Source: Neoarius graeffei
Lineage: Eukaryota > Chordata > Actinopteri > Siluriformes > Ariidae
NCBI RefSeq assembly: GCF_027579695.1
Contig: NC_083571.1
Span: 45,168,890-45,232,889, forward strand
Direction: 5' to 3'
Length of the DNA: 64,000 nucleotides
Within the stretch, counting starts at the first letter, position 1. Every line of letters begins with the position of its first letter. The notes under the pieces are model-generated. The model had not been told where the DNA came from. It made no database searches and saw nothing but the letters and a program-made list of their open reading frames with translations. The translations under genes and the position numbers were made by a program. This document shows, piece by piece, positions 19,317 through 29,985 of the stretch.

Positions 19317-19554
19317 ATGCTTGGTGACTTTAAAGCAAACATAAAAAACACCTAAAACTCTCGCAACAATGTACCCACTAACTGCGTGTGCGCACGCGCG
19401 TGTGCGTGTATGCATACCTGTGAAGGGTACTTCCTTATTGTATTCTCTTCGCTTGCTGAGTGACTTTTTTTTTGTACTCTTTATGTCAATACTTGCTGAG
19501 TGATATTTGATGTTTTATCTGTATTGTTTTTATTTGTATTCTTCATGTCAACAC

Positions 19555-19916
19555 CGGCGGCATGGTGGTGTAGTGGTTAGCGCTGTCGCCTCACAGCAAG
19601 AAGGTCTGGGTTTGAGCCCCGTGGCCGATGAGGGCCTTTCTGTGCGGAGTTTGCATGTTCTCCCTGTGTCCGCGTGGGTTTCCTCCGGGTGCTCCGGTTT
19701 CCCCCACAGTCCAAAGACATGCAGGGTAGGTTAACTGGTGACTCTAAATTGACCGTAGGTGTGAGTGTGAATGGTTGTCTGTGTCTATGTGTCAGCCCTG
19801 TGATGACCTGGTGACTTGTCCAGGGTGTACCCCGCCTTTCGCCCATAGTCAGCTGGGATAAGCTCCAGCTTGCCTGCGACCCTGTAGAACAGGATAAAGC
19901 AGCTAGAGGAGATGAG
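19555..19916 (+). mobile_element. tRNA-headed SINE (complete)
   Basis: It begins CGGCGGCATGGTGGTG and has A box TGGTGTAGTGG and B-like GGTTTGAGCCC. The tRNA-unrelated body ends AACAGGATAAAGCAGCTAG. The target duplication is ATGTCAACAC (19545-19554, 19917-19926). This is the reference copy for the dispersed family described in the other entries. It sits in the 3' flank of the LINE. Confidence 0.9.
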
Positions 19917-20521
19917 ATGTCAACACTTGCTGAGTGATCTTATCTGTGCCATATGTATTTTTAAGTAGGGACTGCAGATGTAAATTAGCCTAAGGCTAAC
20001 TCTGGTGCAATGCATCAAATGGCAACATTTATGTTTTTAATTGCACATGGTCCCTTTCAAATGAAATGAAATGAAATGAAAGCAGAATCAAAAACTGGCA
20101 ATGGTCAGGCAAGGCACAAAGTGAATGTCAGAGGCAAAAGCCAAAGTCAAAAAACACAAAGTCAAACCAGAATCAGCAGAACAATAATAGAAGGCACGGT
20201 AAAGTCATACACAAAGAACTGAGCATATACTTTACAAACCCTGTGTCCGAAATCACTCACTACTCACTATACAGTATAGTGGACTATACACTATATATAC
20301 ACCATATAGTGGACTATATAGTGAATTCGCCATTTTGTAGTGCTGTCCGAATGGATAGTGAGAATTATTATACCTTATATAGTGGATTCATAGTATCCTA
20401 CAATGCATCGTGAAAAGTAGTGTACAACCGATGGTCACTAACCATGCAATATATGCCATCATGTATTGTGGTCACGCTAAAAGAAACTAGATAGAACTCG
20501 ACGCCAACGGCGTCGATGGGG

Positions 20522-21351
20522 ATGCCTCCGCCCGGTAGACTACACGCCTTATTAAGTTGTGATTTGGGGATGGACATTTGACCTCACAGTAATCTTGACC
20601 TGGTGAAATTACTTGTATTAGCCTTGGAGATATTGTGTTCACAAGGTTTTCGGACAGACATCTGACCTCACAGTGACCTTGACCTTAGACCATTTGATCT
20701 CAAAATCTAATGAGTTTATCTTTGTCCCCAAATGCACAAATGGTGAAAGTTTGGTGAAATTCCTTTGATTTGCCTTGGAGATATTGTGTTCACAAGGTTC
20801 TCGGACAGACATTCGACCTCACAGTGACCTTGACCTTAGACCTTTTGATCTCAAAATCTAATCAGTTTATCTTTGTCCCCAAATCCACAAATGGTGAAGG
20901 TTTGGTGAAATTCCTTTGATTTGCCTTGGGGATATTGTGTTCACAAGGTTTTCGGACAGACATTTGACCTCACAGTGACCTTGACCTTAGACCTTTTGAT
21001 CTCAAAATCTAATCAGTTAATGTTTGTCCCAAAGCGCACAAATGGTGAAAGTTTGGTGAAATTCCTTTCATTAGTCTTTGAGATATCGTGTTCACAAGGT
21101 TTCGGGACGGACGCACACGGACAGACATTTGACCTCACAGTGACCTTGGCCTTAGACCTTTTGATCTCAAAATCTAATCAGTTAATGTTTGTCCCAAAGC
21201 GCACAAATGGTGAAAGTTTGGTGAAATTCCTTTTATTAGCCTTTGAGATATCGCGTTCACAAAGTTTCGGGACGGACGCACACATGGACGCACGGACGGA
21301 CGGACAACCCGAAAACATAATGGCCCCTGCACCTTACGGTGGCGGAGGCAT
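20522..21351. repeat. Tandem array of ~151-bp units between 11-bp inverted repeats
   Basis: ATGCCTCCGCC (20522-20532) and GGCGGAGGCAT (21341-21351) are exact inverted repeats enclosing about five units. Each unit reads GACCTCACAGTGACCTTGAC, then TTTTGATCTCAAAATCTAAT, then GGTGAAAGTTTGGTGAAATT, then GATATTGTGTTCACAAGG. TGACCTTGACCTT lies at 20674, 20825 and 20976, with a variant at 21141, giving periods of 151, 151 and 165. The last unit gains GGACGGACGCAC repeats. Confidence 0.8.
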
Positions 21352-21715
21352 AAAAAAAAAGTGTGTTGGGGTGAAGGGATGGAGGAAGAAACACATTTTA
21401 AACGGACATTCAAGTGAAATTAAAAATAGTAAGAGAAAAGAAAAATGCTAAAATAGAATAAGACAGATAAAATACAAGAATAAAAGAGTGCAGAGCGAGA
21501 AACTAATCATAAGCCTCAAATTTTATTTAATAAAAGGCAGCGGCAAAGAAGAAAGTATTCAGCCTTGATTTAAAAGAACTGAAAGATGCAGCAGACAAAA
21601 AATACTTTATTAATGTAGGAAATACACTCAGTATAATATGTACTTATCACCAAAATACATGCATGCATTAATTATTTTGAAAACCCACCAGTTGACTGAT
21701 TTGGCATGTTTTAAT
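21352..21715. other. No gene seen; interior of the DNA transposon
   Basis: A/T-rich sequence between the tandem array and the Gypsy LTR, with no coding signal. Confidence 0.4.
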
Positions 21716-22204
21716 TGTGCGACAGTAATGACGTAAATAATAGCATGGCGGATCAGTGTCTGAAAGTGTTTTTTTCATTTGACCAATGAGCTCACTATTG
21801 TCAGTAAACCCACTGAGAAGGAACGAACTACAAACATGGACACTATGGACTACAGCTCCCAAAACACACAGCGCCCTCTGTCTCCAGCCTGCTGAATCTC
21901 AGCTGCCTCTCATTTCCCTAATCACCTCTCTATTTAAGCTCCCCTAACAAACACACCATTGTGAAGTATCATCCTGCTAGTTCAGTTCATACCAAGCCTT
22001 GTATCGTTTCTGACTCCTTCTTATATTTCTGACCCTTTGCCATTTCCTCCACATTTTTGCTCTTTGTCTTTCCTACGTTACACTGTTCGCCGATCGCTTG
22101 ACCCTCGCTAGTTTACCAACACCACTTCCAGTCCCTCGGCTTTGTTGACGTTCTGCAATCTGTTCTCTTCCATGCATACATCTGTAAGTGCCTGCATTCT
22201 AACA
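21716..22204 (+). repeat. 5' LTR of the degenerate Gypsy (489 bp)
   Basis: It ends GCATTCTAACA. CTATTTAAG (about 21930-21938) precedes GTGAAGTATC (21961-21970), the predicted RNA start, by about 30 bases. It pairs with the 3' copy over its length. Confidence 0.75.
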
Positions 22205-22205
22205 G

Positions 22206-22215
22206 GATACTTTGC
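22206..22215 (+). promoter_or_regulatory. Probable self-priming primer-binding site
   Basis: GATACTTTGC starts two bases after the LTR. Its GATACTT complements AAGTATC (21964-21970) at the predicted RNA start. The 3' LTR has GCGAAGTATC, complementary at 9 of 10 positions. Confidence 0.55.
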
Positions 22216-22219
22216 CAAC

Positions 22220-23000
22220 ATGGATGTAGCGGAGGACACTAAACAGACTGCTCTTAATGCGCAGGGGCATTTGCTTGGAGAACATCAACAGATGCTCACC
22301 AATCTCAACATTCAGATGACACAGCTTGCAACTGTGATGTCACAGGCCCTCCTAGCATGCCCCGAGTCTCCTCCTAGCCTGGTGTTGCAACTCCCCAGTC
22401 CGGAGAAGTTCACTGGAGACGCCATTGCATGTAAAGGTTTTTTACTGCAATGTTCTGTGTATTTCGCCACCATGCCAAACTTATCTGATGAGCATAAAAT
22501 CACTAAGTTTCTGTCTTTTCTCACTGGCAAAGCGCTCCGCTGGGCTACTGCCATTTGGAACACGGGTGGTGAGCAAACTAAGTCGTACGAACAATTCCTC
22601 TCTCTATTCAAAAGTGTTTGACCACGAACCATGTTGCTGAATATGCCCTGGACTTCAGGACGCTAGCAGCCGCTAGTGGATGGAACGACCCAACTCTGAA
22701 AGCAGTCTTTCGCCAAGGTTTATGTCCTGAAATCATCAGCAAACTGGCCTGCAAAGATGAGAACCTCACTCTAGACTCCCTCATAGACCTAGCTATTCAT
22801 CTCGACCAACTGTTAAAGCACCAACCCTCTATCCACGATTGTACCAGGCCTATTCAGCCGTCGGAGGACAGCTCACCCATGGAGGTCTCATGCACTAGGT
22901 TAACCCATGCTGAGCACACTAGACGATGCAAGGAGGGGTTATGATTCTACTGCGGGAGCCCTGAACATAACATCTGGCACTGACTGATCTGACCAGCCCG
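22220..23000 (+). pseudogene. gag: Gypsy gag, decayed
   Basis: ATG at 22220 follows the primer site. The frame has a Gln-rich N-terminus, KGFLLQCSVYFATMPNLSDE and FLTGKALRWATAIW, then TGA at 22619-22621. The similarity resumes in another frame with [20 protein letters not shown] and [16 protein letters not shown] damaged zinc knuckle, YCGSPEHNIWH then a stop, lies near 22945-22985 and lacks its last Cys. Confidence 0.75.
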
Positions 23001-23040
23001 TGAAACCCTAGCAGAGAAACCAGTAAGATCTACGAGTCCG

Positions 23041-24830
23041 GTGAGAGAGTTCAACTCAAAATCCTTCAAGATACCAGTTTTACTAAAGGTGGCATCCTCC
23101 ACTTATGTCCTATCTGCTTTTATTGATTCAGGGGCAGAGGGGAACTTTATTAGTAGTACCATTGTGCAGAAGCTGAACCTGCCTACCACCCTCTCTGCAC
23201 AGTGCAGTCAGCATTAGGATCATCAATGGAGGACCCATAGGTGATGGGCTGGTCACTTCACACACCCAACCAGTACAGATTCAAGTAGGAGCATTGCACA
23301 AGGAACTCCTCTCAGTGTATGTAATGACAACTGTTGATCATGATTTTATTCTTGGATATCCCTGGCTACAACTTCACAACCCTCTTATTTCATGGCAAAG
23401 TAAAGAAATCCTTCAATGGTTACTCACATGTTTCCCGAGCTGTCTCTCTCATCCCCAGATCAAAGTATCTTCCACCTCTGTGGACAGTCCTCAACCTGAC
23501 TCCATGGACAACATTCCTGATTGCTATTGTGAACTTTCAGAAGTCTTCAGTAAGGGGAGGGCCTGTGGGCTACCACCACACAGGCCATACGACCTACTAC
23601 CAGGTAGGTCTCCGCCACGAGGTTGTATTTATCCCCATTCCCAAAAGGAACATGCTGCCATGGAGGAGTACAGTATATTCAGGAGGCCCTAAACAGGGAT
23701 ATATCCTCCCTTCCAAGTCTCGTGCATCTGCTGGTTTCTTTTTTGTGGAGAAATGAGGGGGCGGACTAAGGCCCTGCATCGATTAGAGGTTTAAACCAGG
23801 TCACCATCAAGTATCCTTATCCTTTCCCCCTGGTCCCAGCACCTCTGGAACAATTCTGATCTGCGAGGATCTTTTCCAAGCTTGATCTGTGCAGTGCTTA
23901 CAATCTGATCAGGATAAAGAAGGACAATGAATGGAAAACAGCTTTCAGCACTACCTCTGGACACTTCAGATACTGGGTCATGCCTTATGGCCTTTCTTCA
24001 GCACCCAGTGTGTTCCAATGCTTCATCAATGACGTGCTACAGGACATGCTGGGCAAATATATCATATCATCATTTACATTGACGACATCCTGATATACTC
24101 CTCTGATGTCCAGAGTCACCAAGAACATGTCAGAGCAGTTCTCAAGTGACTACTAAAGAACAACCTCTACGTGAAGGCTGAGAAATGCGAGTTTCATCAA
24201 AGTAGGATCTCCTTCTTTGGCTATATTATCAGAGCTGAAGGAGTAAGCATGGACTCATCTGTAACGTCCTGGCCAACACCCAAATCTATAAAGGATCTTC
24301 AACGATTCTTGGGCTTTGCAAACTTTTACTGCCAGTTCATTCGAAGTTTCAGCACTCTGGCAGCCCCTCTAACCACCTTGCTGAAGAAGGGTCCCAAACA
24401 CCTACAGTGGAACCCAGCGGCAGAGGAAGCCTTTAATCAACTTAAGTTGGCCTTCACTTCTGCACCCATAGTCCAGTACCCTGACCCTACAAAGCTGTTC
24501 ATCATAGAAGTAGATGTGTCTGACACTGGAGTAGGGGCCATCCTGTCCCAACGTTTCAGGGAAAAACAGAAGCTACACCCAGTAGCCTTCTTTTCTAAGA
24601 AACTAACTTCAGCAGAAAGGAATTATGACGTGGGGAATGGAGAACTGCTTAAACTAGCCCTTGAAGAGTGGTGGCATTGGTTAGAGGGAGCCACTCACCC
24701 CTTCGTAATCCTCACAGATCATAAGAATTTAAAATATCTCAGGAAAGCCGAAAGGTTGAATCCATGTCAGGTCAGGTGGGCATTATTCTTCACCCGATTC
24801 GACTTCACAATTTCATTCCATCCAGGTTGA
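23041..24830 (+). pseudogene. pol: Gypsy protease-RT-RNase H, several breaks
   Basis: Protease shows FIDSGAEGNFIS near 23125-23160. Pre-RT (YPWLQLHNPLISWQ, about 23358) and RT pieces are spread over three frames between 23500 and 24170. The expected YxDD region near 24075 reads as IDDILIYSS. From 24171 one frame holds the RT thumb ([15 protein letters not shown]) and RNase H ([27 protein letters not shown]). The sequence then jumps to the LTR at 24836. Non-functional. Confidence 0.8.
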
Positions 24831-24835
24831 AATAA

Positions 24836-25322
24836 TGTTATTTATGACATAAATAACGGCACGGCAGAGTAGTGTCCAAAAGTGTTTTTTCATTTGACCA
24901 ATGATCTCACTTATGTCAGTAAACCCGCTGAAAAGGAACGAACTACAAACATGAACACTCTGGACTACAGCTCCCAAAACACACAACACCCTCTGTCTCC
25001 AGCCTACTGAACCTCAGCTGGCTCTCATTTCCCTAATCACCTGCTTCTCTATTTAATCTCCCCTAACAAACATACCATTGCGAAGTATCGTCCTGTTAGT
25101 TCAGTTCATACCAAACCTTGTATCTTTTCTGACTGCCTCTTATATTTCTGACCCTTTGCTATTTTCCTCCACGTTTTCGCTCTTTCTTTCCTACGTTACA
25201 TTGTTCGCCGATCGCCTGACCCTCGCTAGTTTACTGACACCGATTCCAGTCCCTTGGCTTTGTTAACATTCTGCAATCTGTTCTCCTCCACACATACATC
25301 TGTAAGTGCCTGCATTCTAACA
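24836..25322 (+). repeat. 3' LTR of the degenerate Gypsy (487 bp)
   Basis: It starts TGTTATTTATGAC and ends GCATTCTAACA, and matches 21716-22204 throughout. The right terminus of the enclosing DNA transposon follows immediately. Confidence 0.8.
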
Positions 25323-25570
25323 ACTATATAGTCCTCTATATAGAATTCCCTATATAGTGAGTAGGGAGTAGTGATTGAGTAAGTGATTTCAGACACAGCC
25401 AAAGACGAGGTGTAGTGAGTGCTTAAATAGTGAGCTGTGGTGATTGAGTTCAGGTGTGTGCAATCAGTAATCAGGAGATTGTGAGCGGTGACATGAAGGA
25501 TGGTTGTTGTTGTAGTCCATAGCATGCATATTTAAAGGCTACTGTGAGTTCTGGGAAGTGGAGTCTTGAA

Positions 25571-27102
25571 CGGAAGTAGGTGCAGATGTCATGACGGAAC
25601 ATGATGAGTTGGTATGTGCAATGACTGCTGGGATGACCAGTGGTGAGGGAAGAGTGGGCCCAGATGATAAGCTTCCCTCTGAGGTCAGGTGTGACATGTA
25701 GGAGTCCGGGGGGCAGTTCTCGGGAGGGTTCGAGGTTTGTGACTGTTGATTTCTTTGTTAATGTCCCAAGTAATGGCTTGTATGAAACATTCTGGTGGTA
25801 GTATAGGAGTTGGTTCAGAGGTATTGGGTGAGGGGTTATGGATTCTAGAGACAGCATCAGCTTTAGTATTTCTGGAACCAGGGTGGTAGGATATTGTGAA
25901 TTGGAACAGAGTGAAAAACAGGGCCCACCAGGCTTGCTATGGGTTTAGACGTCTTGCAGTCTTCAGGTATTCTAAGTTTTTATGTTTGGTGAGGATCATG
26001 TGTGTGGTACCTTCCAGCCAGCGTCTCCACTCTTCCAAAGCTAGTTTGATGGCTAGGAGCCCTCTATTACCAATGTTGTATTTCCTTTCTGTAGGTATGA
26101 GTTTCTTAGAAAAGAAGGTGACTGGGTGCAATTTGGGTTTCTCCCCAAAGCGCTGCGAGAACACCCCTCCTACTCCTGTTTTGGACATATCTACCTCTAC
26201 GATGAATGGCTTGGTAAGGTCTGGATGTTGTAAAATGGAAGTGGAGGTGAATGCTGCCTTGAGCTGGTTGAAAGCCTTCTCAGCTGCTGGGTTCTACCAG
26301 AGATGCCGTAGTCCATTCTTTAACAGAGAGGTTAGGAGAGCAATGATAGTACTGAAGTCTAGAATGAAGTGCCGGTAAAAGTTTGCAAAGCCTAAGAAGC
26401 ATTGCAGTTCCTTAACTGATGTAGGTGTGGGCCAGGATGTGACTGCTGAGACCTTCGCTTGGTCCATGCTTACGCCCTCATAACTGATTATGTACCCTAA
26501 AAAAGAGATCTGGTTTGCATGAAACTTGCATTTCTTTGCCTTGACAGAGAGATGGCAGGATAGTACAGACCTGACATGTTGTAAATGACTGTCTATCTCT
26601 GGGGCATAAATCAGGATATCGTAAGCAATTATGAATTTCCCCAACATGTCTCTTAAGATGGCATTTATCGGACACTGGAAGATGCTTGGTGCTGAAGAAA
26701 GGCCATAAGGCATAACCAGGTATTCAAAACAGCCGGCGGTGGTACTAAAAGCCATCTTCCATTCATCCCCCTCTCGAATTTGTACCAGGTTGTAGGCACT
26801 GCAAAGGTCCAGTTTGGAAAAGATCTTAGCTGATCTTAACTGTTCCAAGGCAGAAGGCACCAGAGGTAGTGGATATGGGTATTTTCACACTGATTTGATT
26901 TAGTTCTCAATACAAGGCCAGATACCTCCTCTCTTTTTTTCAATGAAGAAGAAGCTTGCTGATGCTGGAGAGGTAAATGGTCTGATGTACCCTTGTTTCA
27001 GTGCCTCTTGTACATATTCTTCCATGGCAGCTTGTTCCTTTAAGGACAATGGATAGATTTGGTTGCAAGGAGGAGTCATGCCTGGGAGGAAGTCAATGGC
27101 AC
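25571..27102 (-). pseudogene. pol: Gypsy RT, RNase H and integrase N-terminus (minus)
   Basis: RT carries [20 protein letters not shown] and [14 protein letters not shown]. The YLDD box region reads [13 protein letters not shown], so the box is lost. RNase H shows [19 protein letters not shown] and [10 protein letters not shown]. The integrase HHCC region has LIIWAHSSLTTGHPSS and then DICTYFRS, where coding ends at about 25571. Stops and frameshifts separate the blocks. Confidence 0.8.
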
Positions 27103-28034
27103 TGTTAGGTTAAATTTTATTATATGTAGGTTAAATCAAGATATATGTAGACATATATAAGTTTAGTTAAGAATTCAGTGAATTATTCTGTGTCAAAATT
27201 ATATTAGTTGACCTTAGGTCCGGCTGGACATTGTTTGGGAACATTTTGTTTATTCTTTGATATGAATGTGTATTTTGAACAGAGAAGTGTCTGAAGGATC
27301 CACCAAGGTCTGTTTTGGTGTTAAATCGACTCACACACACTCTGAAATGGTAGAATTAAAGTTCACGTTTATGTTAATTCATTCAGTTGAAACTTAGGTC
27401 ATAGCTTCATAAAAGCTATGAAATATACTGAAATATATTGAAATATACTATGGTAGTGATTTGGATCCCGTAATTAATGAATGCATTCCGTGATTAATGT
27501 TTGTTTTATAGTTCTAGATTAGTTTCATAATGACATTATAATTATAATTAAGATCTTATGATTCTAAGGGTTTTTTAGTTTAAAAGCATTAACCTAATTT
27601 AGTTGAGTTTAATCCTGTTAGTTGTTTAATTGTTCTCTCTCTTTCAGACATATTCTCATTGTTCTTGTGGTTAAGTTGTTCTTATTTTTTATGTTTATTT
27701 TCTTATAACATTCCTTGTTTTAGCATTATTAAATACATATTATTTGTTATTTTACTTATGTTGATGAAATCAAGATGTAATTTACTGACTTAACACACAT
27801 TCATGTGTTAAGAAATTATGTTAATTATTAAGATCCTTTCTGTGCAAACTAGTGTCTTTGACCTTCTCCGTAGACTAGACATTATCTGTGTTTAGACATT
27901 CCATGCTATAACCATAATATTGATCATAAACCAAGACTCTGATATCTATCTGTACCTTACTGTCAGCAAAAATGTTATTATGTTATGATTGATTCAAGAT
28001 CATTACACACTTCCACATAGACGCACACCCATCT

Positions 28035-28094
<60 letters not shown>

Positions 28095-28287
28095 GACAAA
28101 ACATAAACACAGAGACACTATAAGACGTTTTCAAAAATGTTTTCATTTTGACAAAGTGACTGTGCGAATAAACCGGCATGTGAAACCTCTGGTTCCTTGT
28201 CTGTTTCTCTCGACCTGATCATTCTCGTCCTCGGATCCGAGGGGGCTCATGAAGGAATCGGGGTCTCTTTCTGGGTGAACCCCAACA
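27103..28287 (+). repeat. Solo LTR, about 1.19 kb, unknown retroelement
   Basis: It starts TGTTAGGTTAAATTTTAT, ends GAACCCCAACA and is flanked by the perfect 5-bp duplication GGCAC (27098-27102, 28288-28292). It interrupts the minus-strand Gypsy just after the protease region. It is A/T-rich with a (CA)n run at about 28036-28092 and an AATAAA near 28166. Length and GC-rich end suggest an ERV-like or other large-LTR element. No coding part is present. Confidence 0.85.
28036..28092. repeat. (CA)n microsatellite
   Basis: About 28 CA units inside the solo LTR. Confidence 0.9.
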
Positions 28288-28850
28288 GGCACAGTCATGG
28301 GGTGATGAGGGGGTAAGCCACATGCTTTACCTTTGCTGAAAACCTCTTTCAGATCAAGATAACAGGCCAGAATGTTGTTAAGAGAATTGGGTAGAGGGCT
28401 TTCTATGGAGATAGATGAGATGGCTAATTGAGGGAGTTGTAAACAACTCCAGAAATATGCTGCTGACCATTGTATGATGTTCTTTTTCTGCCAGGAGATT
28501 AAGGGGTCATGGAGTTGAAGCCAAGGGTACCCTAGAATGATGTGATGAGCTGTTTGGGTGATGAACAGAGAAATGTACTCGGAATGAAGGGCCCCCACCT
28601 GAATCTGGAGAGGAGTGATGCAAGTGGTGATCAGTCCTTCTCCAGTGGGACCCCTGTTGATGGTCTTTATTTTAAGTAGTCTGTGTAGGGTGTCAGTGGA
28701 CAGGTTGAGTCTTTGAATAATTGAGCAGTTGATGAGATTTCCTTCTACCCCCGAGTCCATAAGTAAAGAGAGGACACGGTTCGAATCTGGCAGCTTCAAG
28801 AGTACTGATAATTTAAAGGATTGTGTTTTAGGGCTGATTACAGAATTCAC
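28288..28850 (-). pseudogene. Gypsy protease region (minus)
   Basis: The minus-strand frame contains SLLMDSGVEGNLINCSIIQ, with the aspartic protease DSG, then HHIILGYPWLQLHDPLISWQ and [19 protein letters not shown] leading to RT. The solo LTR at 27103-28287 interrupts it just before the RT fingers. A one-base loss near 28305 shifts the frame there. Confidence 0.75.
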
Positions 28851-28911
28851 CAGGCTGAGTTGATTGCTAACTTGACGGGCCTGAGCTCCCCGAGGTGGGC
28901 AGATAGGGCAT

Positions 28912-29570
28912 TTAGCAATGAGATGGCTGGACTCCCTGCAGTAGAAGCACAGACCCTCTTTCCATCTTCTTTCTCTCTGATTGTTGTAACCGTGTGCGAG
29001 AAATCTCTATGGGAGTCGGCGTGTTCGTGGGAGGAGAAGGAGGTGTTGATGGTAGCAGTGAAGGGCTGTTCCTGATTAGGTGGTCCAGATTAATTGCTAA
29101 GTCAGTGAGGGAGTCTAGGGACAGATGTTCATCAAGGCAAGCCAATTCACTCAGTACTTCTGGACGCAACCCTTGGTGGAAAGTGGCTTTTAATGCAGGT
29201 TCATTCCAACCACCACCACCAGCCAGTGTGCAAAAGTCCAGTATGTACTCTGCAACTCTTCTGTTCCCTTGTTTAATTGTTGGGAGACTCACCGACCTCT
29301 ATTTCCTTGGGTTTGTGATCAAACACTTGCTTAAAAAGTTCCAGGTAATGATCGTAGGGTGTGGTGTGTTTACCACCACACTCCCACACAGCGCTGGCCC
29401 ACTGTAGCGCTTTACTTGTAAGGTGAGAAATTTTGCAATCTTCTGTTCATCAGAAACCCCAGAGAGTGAAGAGAAGTACAGGGAGCATTGGAGCAGAAAT
29501 CCTTTACACTGTGATACTTCACCTGAGACTGCATTGGGTGCAGTCTACTTCGACTCCTCTGCTGCATCCA
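28912..29570 (-). pseudogene. gag: Gypsy gag (minus), internally deleted
   Basis: From ATG near 29570 the frame reads MDAAEESK, a stop, then KGFLLQCSLYFSSLSGVSDE and IAKFLTLQVKR. It breaks near 29400 and resumes at 29292 with RRVAEYILDFCTLAGGGGWN and SLTDLAINLDHLIRN. The coiled-coil N-terminal segment present in the sister copy is missing. Cysteines of a knuckle are not clear. Confidence 0.7.
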
Positions 29571-29587
29571 TCTGTGGCGAAGTATCC

Positions 29588-29985
29588 TGTCAGAGTGCAG
29601 GCACTTATGGATGCAAGTGCAGGGGAGACCGGGGGCTTTGCAAACAACACGCTGAGCCAAATCGGGGAGCAGGAATTGTAGTCAGGAAACGAGCGGGGGT
29701 TAGTTGGTCAGCAAATGGCACAATGAAGGGACAACAATGAAGCGAGGTGAAGACTAAACATAAACACTGGTCATACACAGGAAGTCAGGCAGAATTCAAA
29801 ATGGCTTGGTAAAGTTAGTCACGGGACACTAAATTATACTTTGTGAGGTTGGGAAGTGAGAGCTGAGCTTATATAGGCAAGATGGTAATTGCTGGATGAG
29901 AGACAGGTGGTGTGATTAATAGTCGGGTGGCAGAGGGCACTGTGACTCTTGGGGCTTATAGTCCAGAGTGGCCATGTTTGGAGGC
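29588..29985 (-). repeat. 5' LTR of the minus-strand Gypsy
   Basis: On the minus strand it ends CTCTGACA at 29588, and GGATACTTCGCC, the primer site shared with the sister copy, follows. TATATAAG (about 29876-29869) precedes CAAAGTAT (about 29843-29836), the predicted RNA start, by about 30 bases. The upstream end is not sharp. Confidence 0.6.

Larger units (their letters stand above)
14405..19355 (+). mobile_element. LINE (CR1/L2/Rex-like) broken by four insertions
   Basis: Coding pieces of one LINE run in order: endonuclease (14411-14991), linker (15515-15813), pre-RT region (17358-17577), RT and C-terminus (17581-19160), final codons (19317-19355). They are separated by a Tc1-type MITE, a second DNA element, a solo LTR and a SINE. 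Where target duplications can be removed, the flanking codons rejoin in phase. The original element was therefore one continuous ORF2. It also carries a frameshift in a T-run and one near 14490. Confidence 0.8.
21716..25322 (+). mobile_element. Degenerate Ty3/Gypsy copy, integrase deleted
   Basis: LTRs at 21716-22204 and 24836-25322 are colinear and similar. Gag and pol to the end of RNase H lie between them, with at least five stops or frameshifts. After RNase H the sequence passes directly into the 3' LTR, so integrase and chromodomain are deleted. No 5-bp target duplication is visible, which fits later rearrangement. It is related to the minus-strand copy at 25571-29985. Confidence 0.8.
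20239..25399. mobile_element. Large DNA transposon carrying a tandem array and a Gypsy copy
   Basis: Terminal inverted repeats are CCCTGTGTCCGAAATCACTC at the left and the complement of GTGATTTCAGACACAGCC at the right, each followed by CTATATAG-rich subterminal sequence. CAAA flanks both ends and would rejoin the surrounding LTR. No transposase is recognised. The cargo is the 151-bp array (20522-21351) and a Gypsy retrotransposon (21716-25322). Confidence 0.55.
20086..25570 (-). repeat. Minus-strand LTR split by a 5.2-kb DNA element
   Basis: The two halves, about 20086-20238 and 25400-25570, have typical LTR composition and join to TACTTTACAAAGACGAGG. On the minus strand TATTTAAG (25429-25422) precedes the join by about 28 bases and an AAAGTAT motif follows it, the same layout as the other self-primed LTRs here. 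Outer ends are not sharply defined. Confidence 0.45.
25571..29985 (-). mobile_element. Minus-strand Ty3/Gypsy copy with a solo LTR inside
   Basis: Reading down from 29985: LTR, primer site, gag (29570-28912), protease (about 28760), then a 1.2-kb solo LTR (27103-28287), RT (26860-26300), RNase H (26190-25937) and the zinc-binding part of integrase (25857-25571). Integrase stops there and LTR-like sequence follows. Gag and RNase H resemble the 21716-25322 copy ([29 protein letters not shown]), so both belong to one family or to sister families. Confidence 0.8.

Noticed and set aside
20522-21351. Protein-coding ORF of 176 codons in the tandem array (20921-21451)
   Set aside because: The frame just follows the 151-bp unit and changes at each unit boundary; the array is better explained as repeat DNA.
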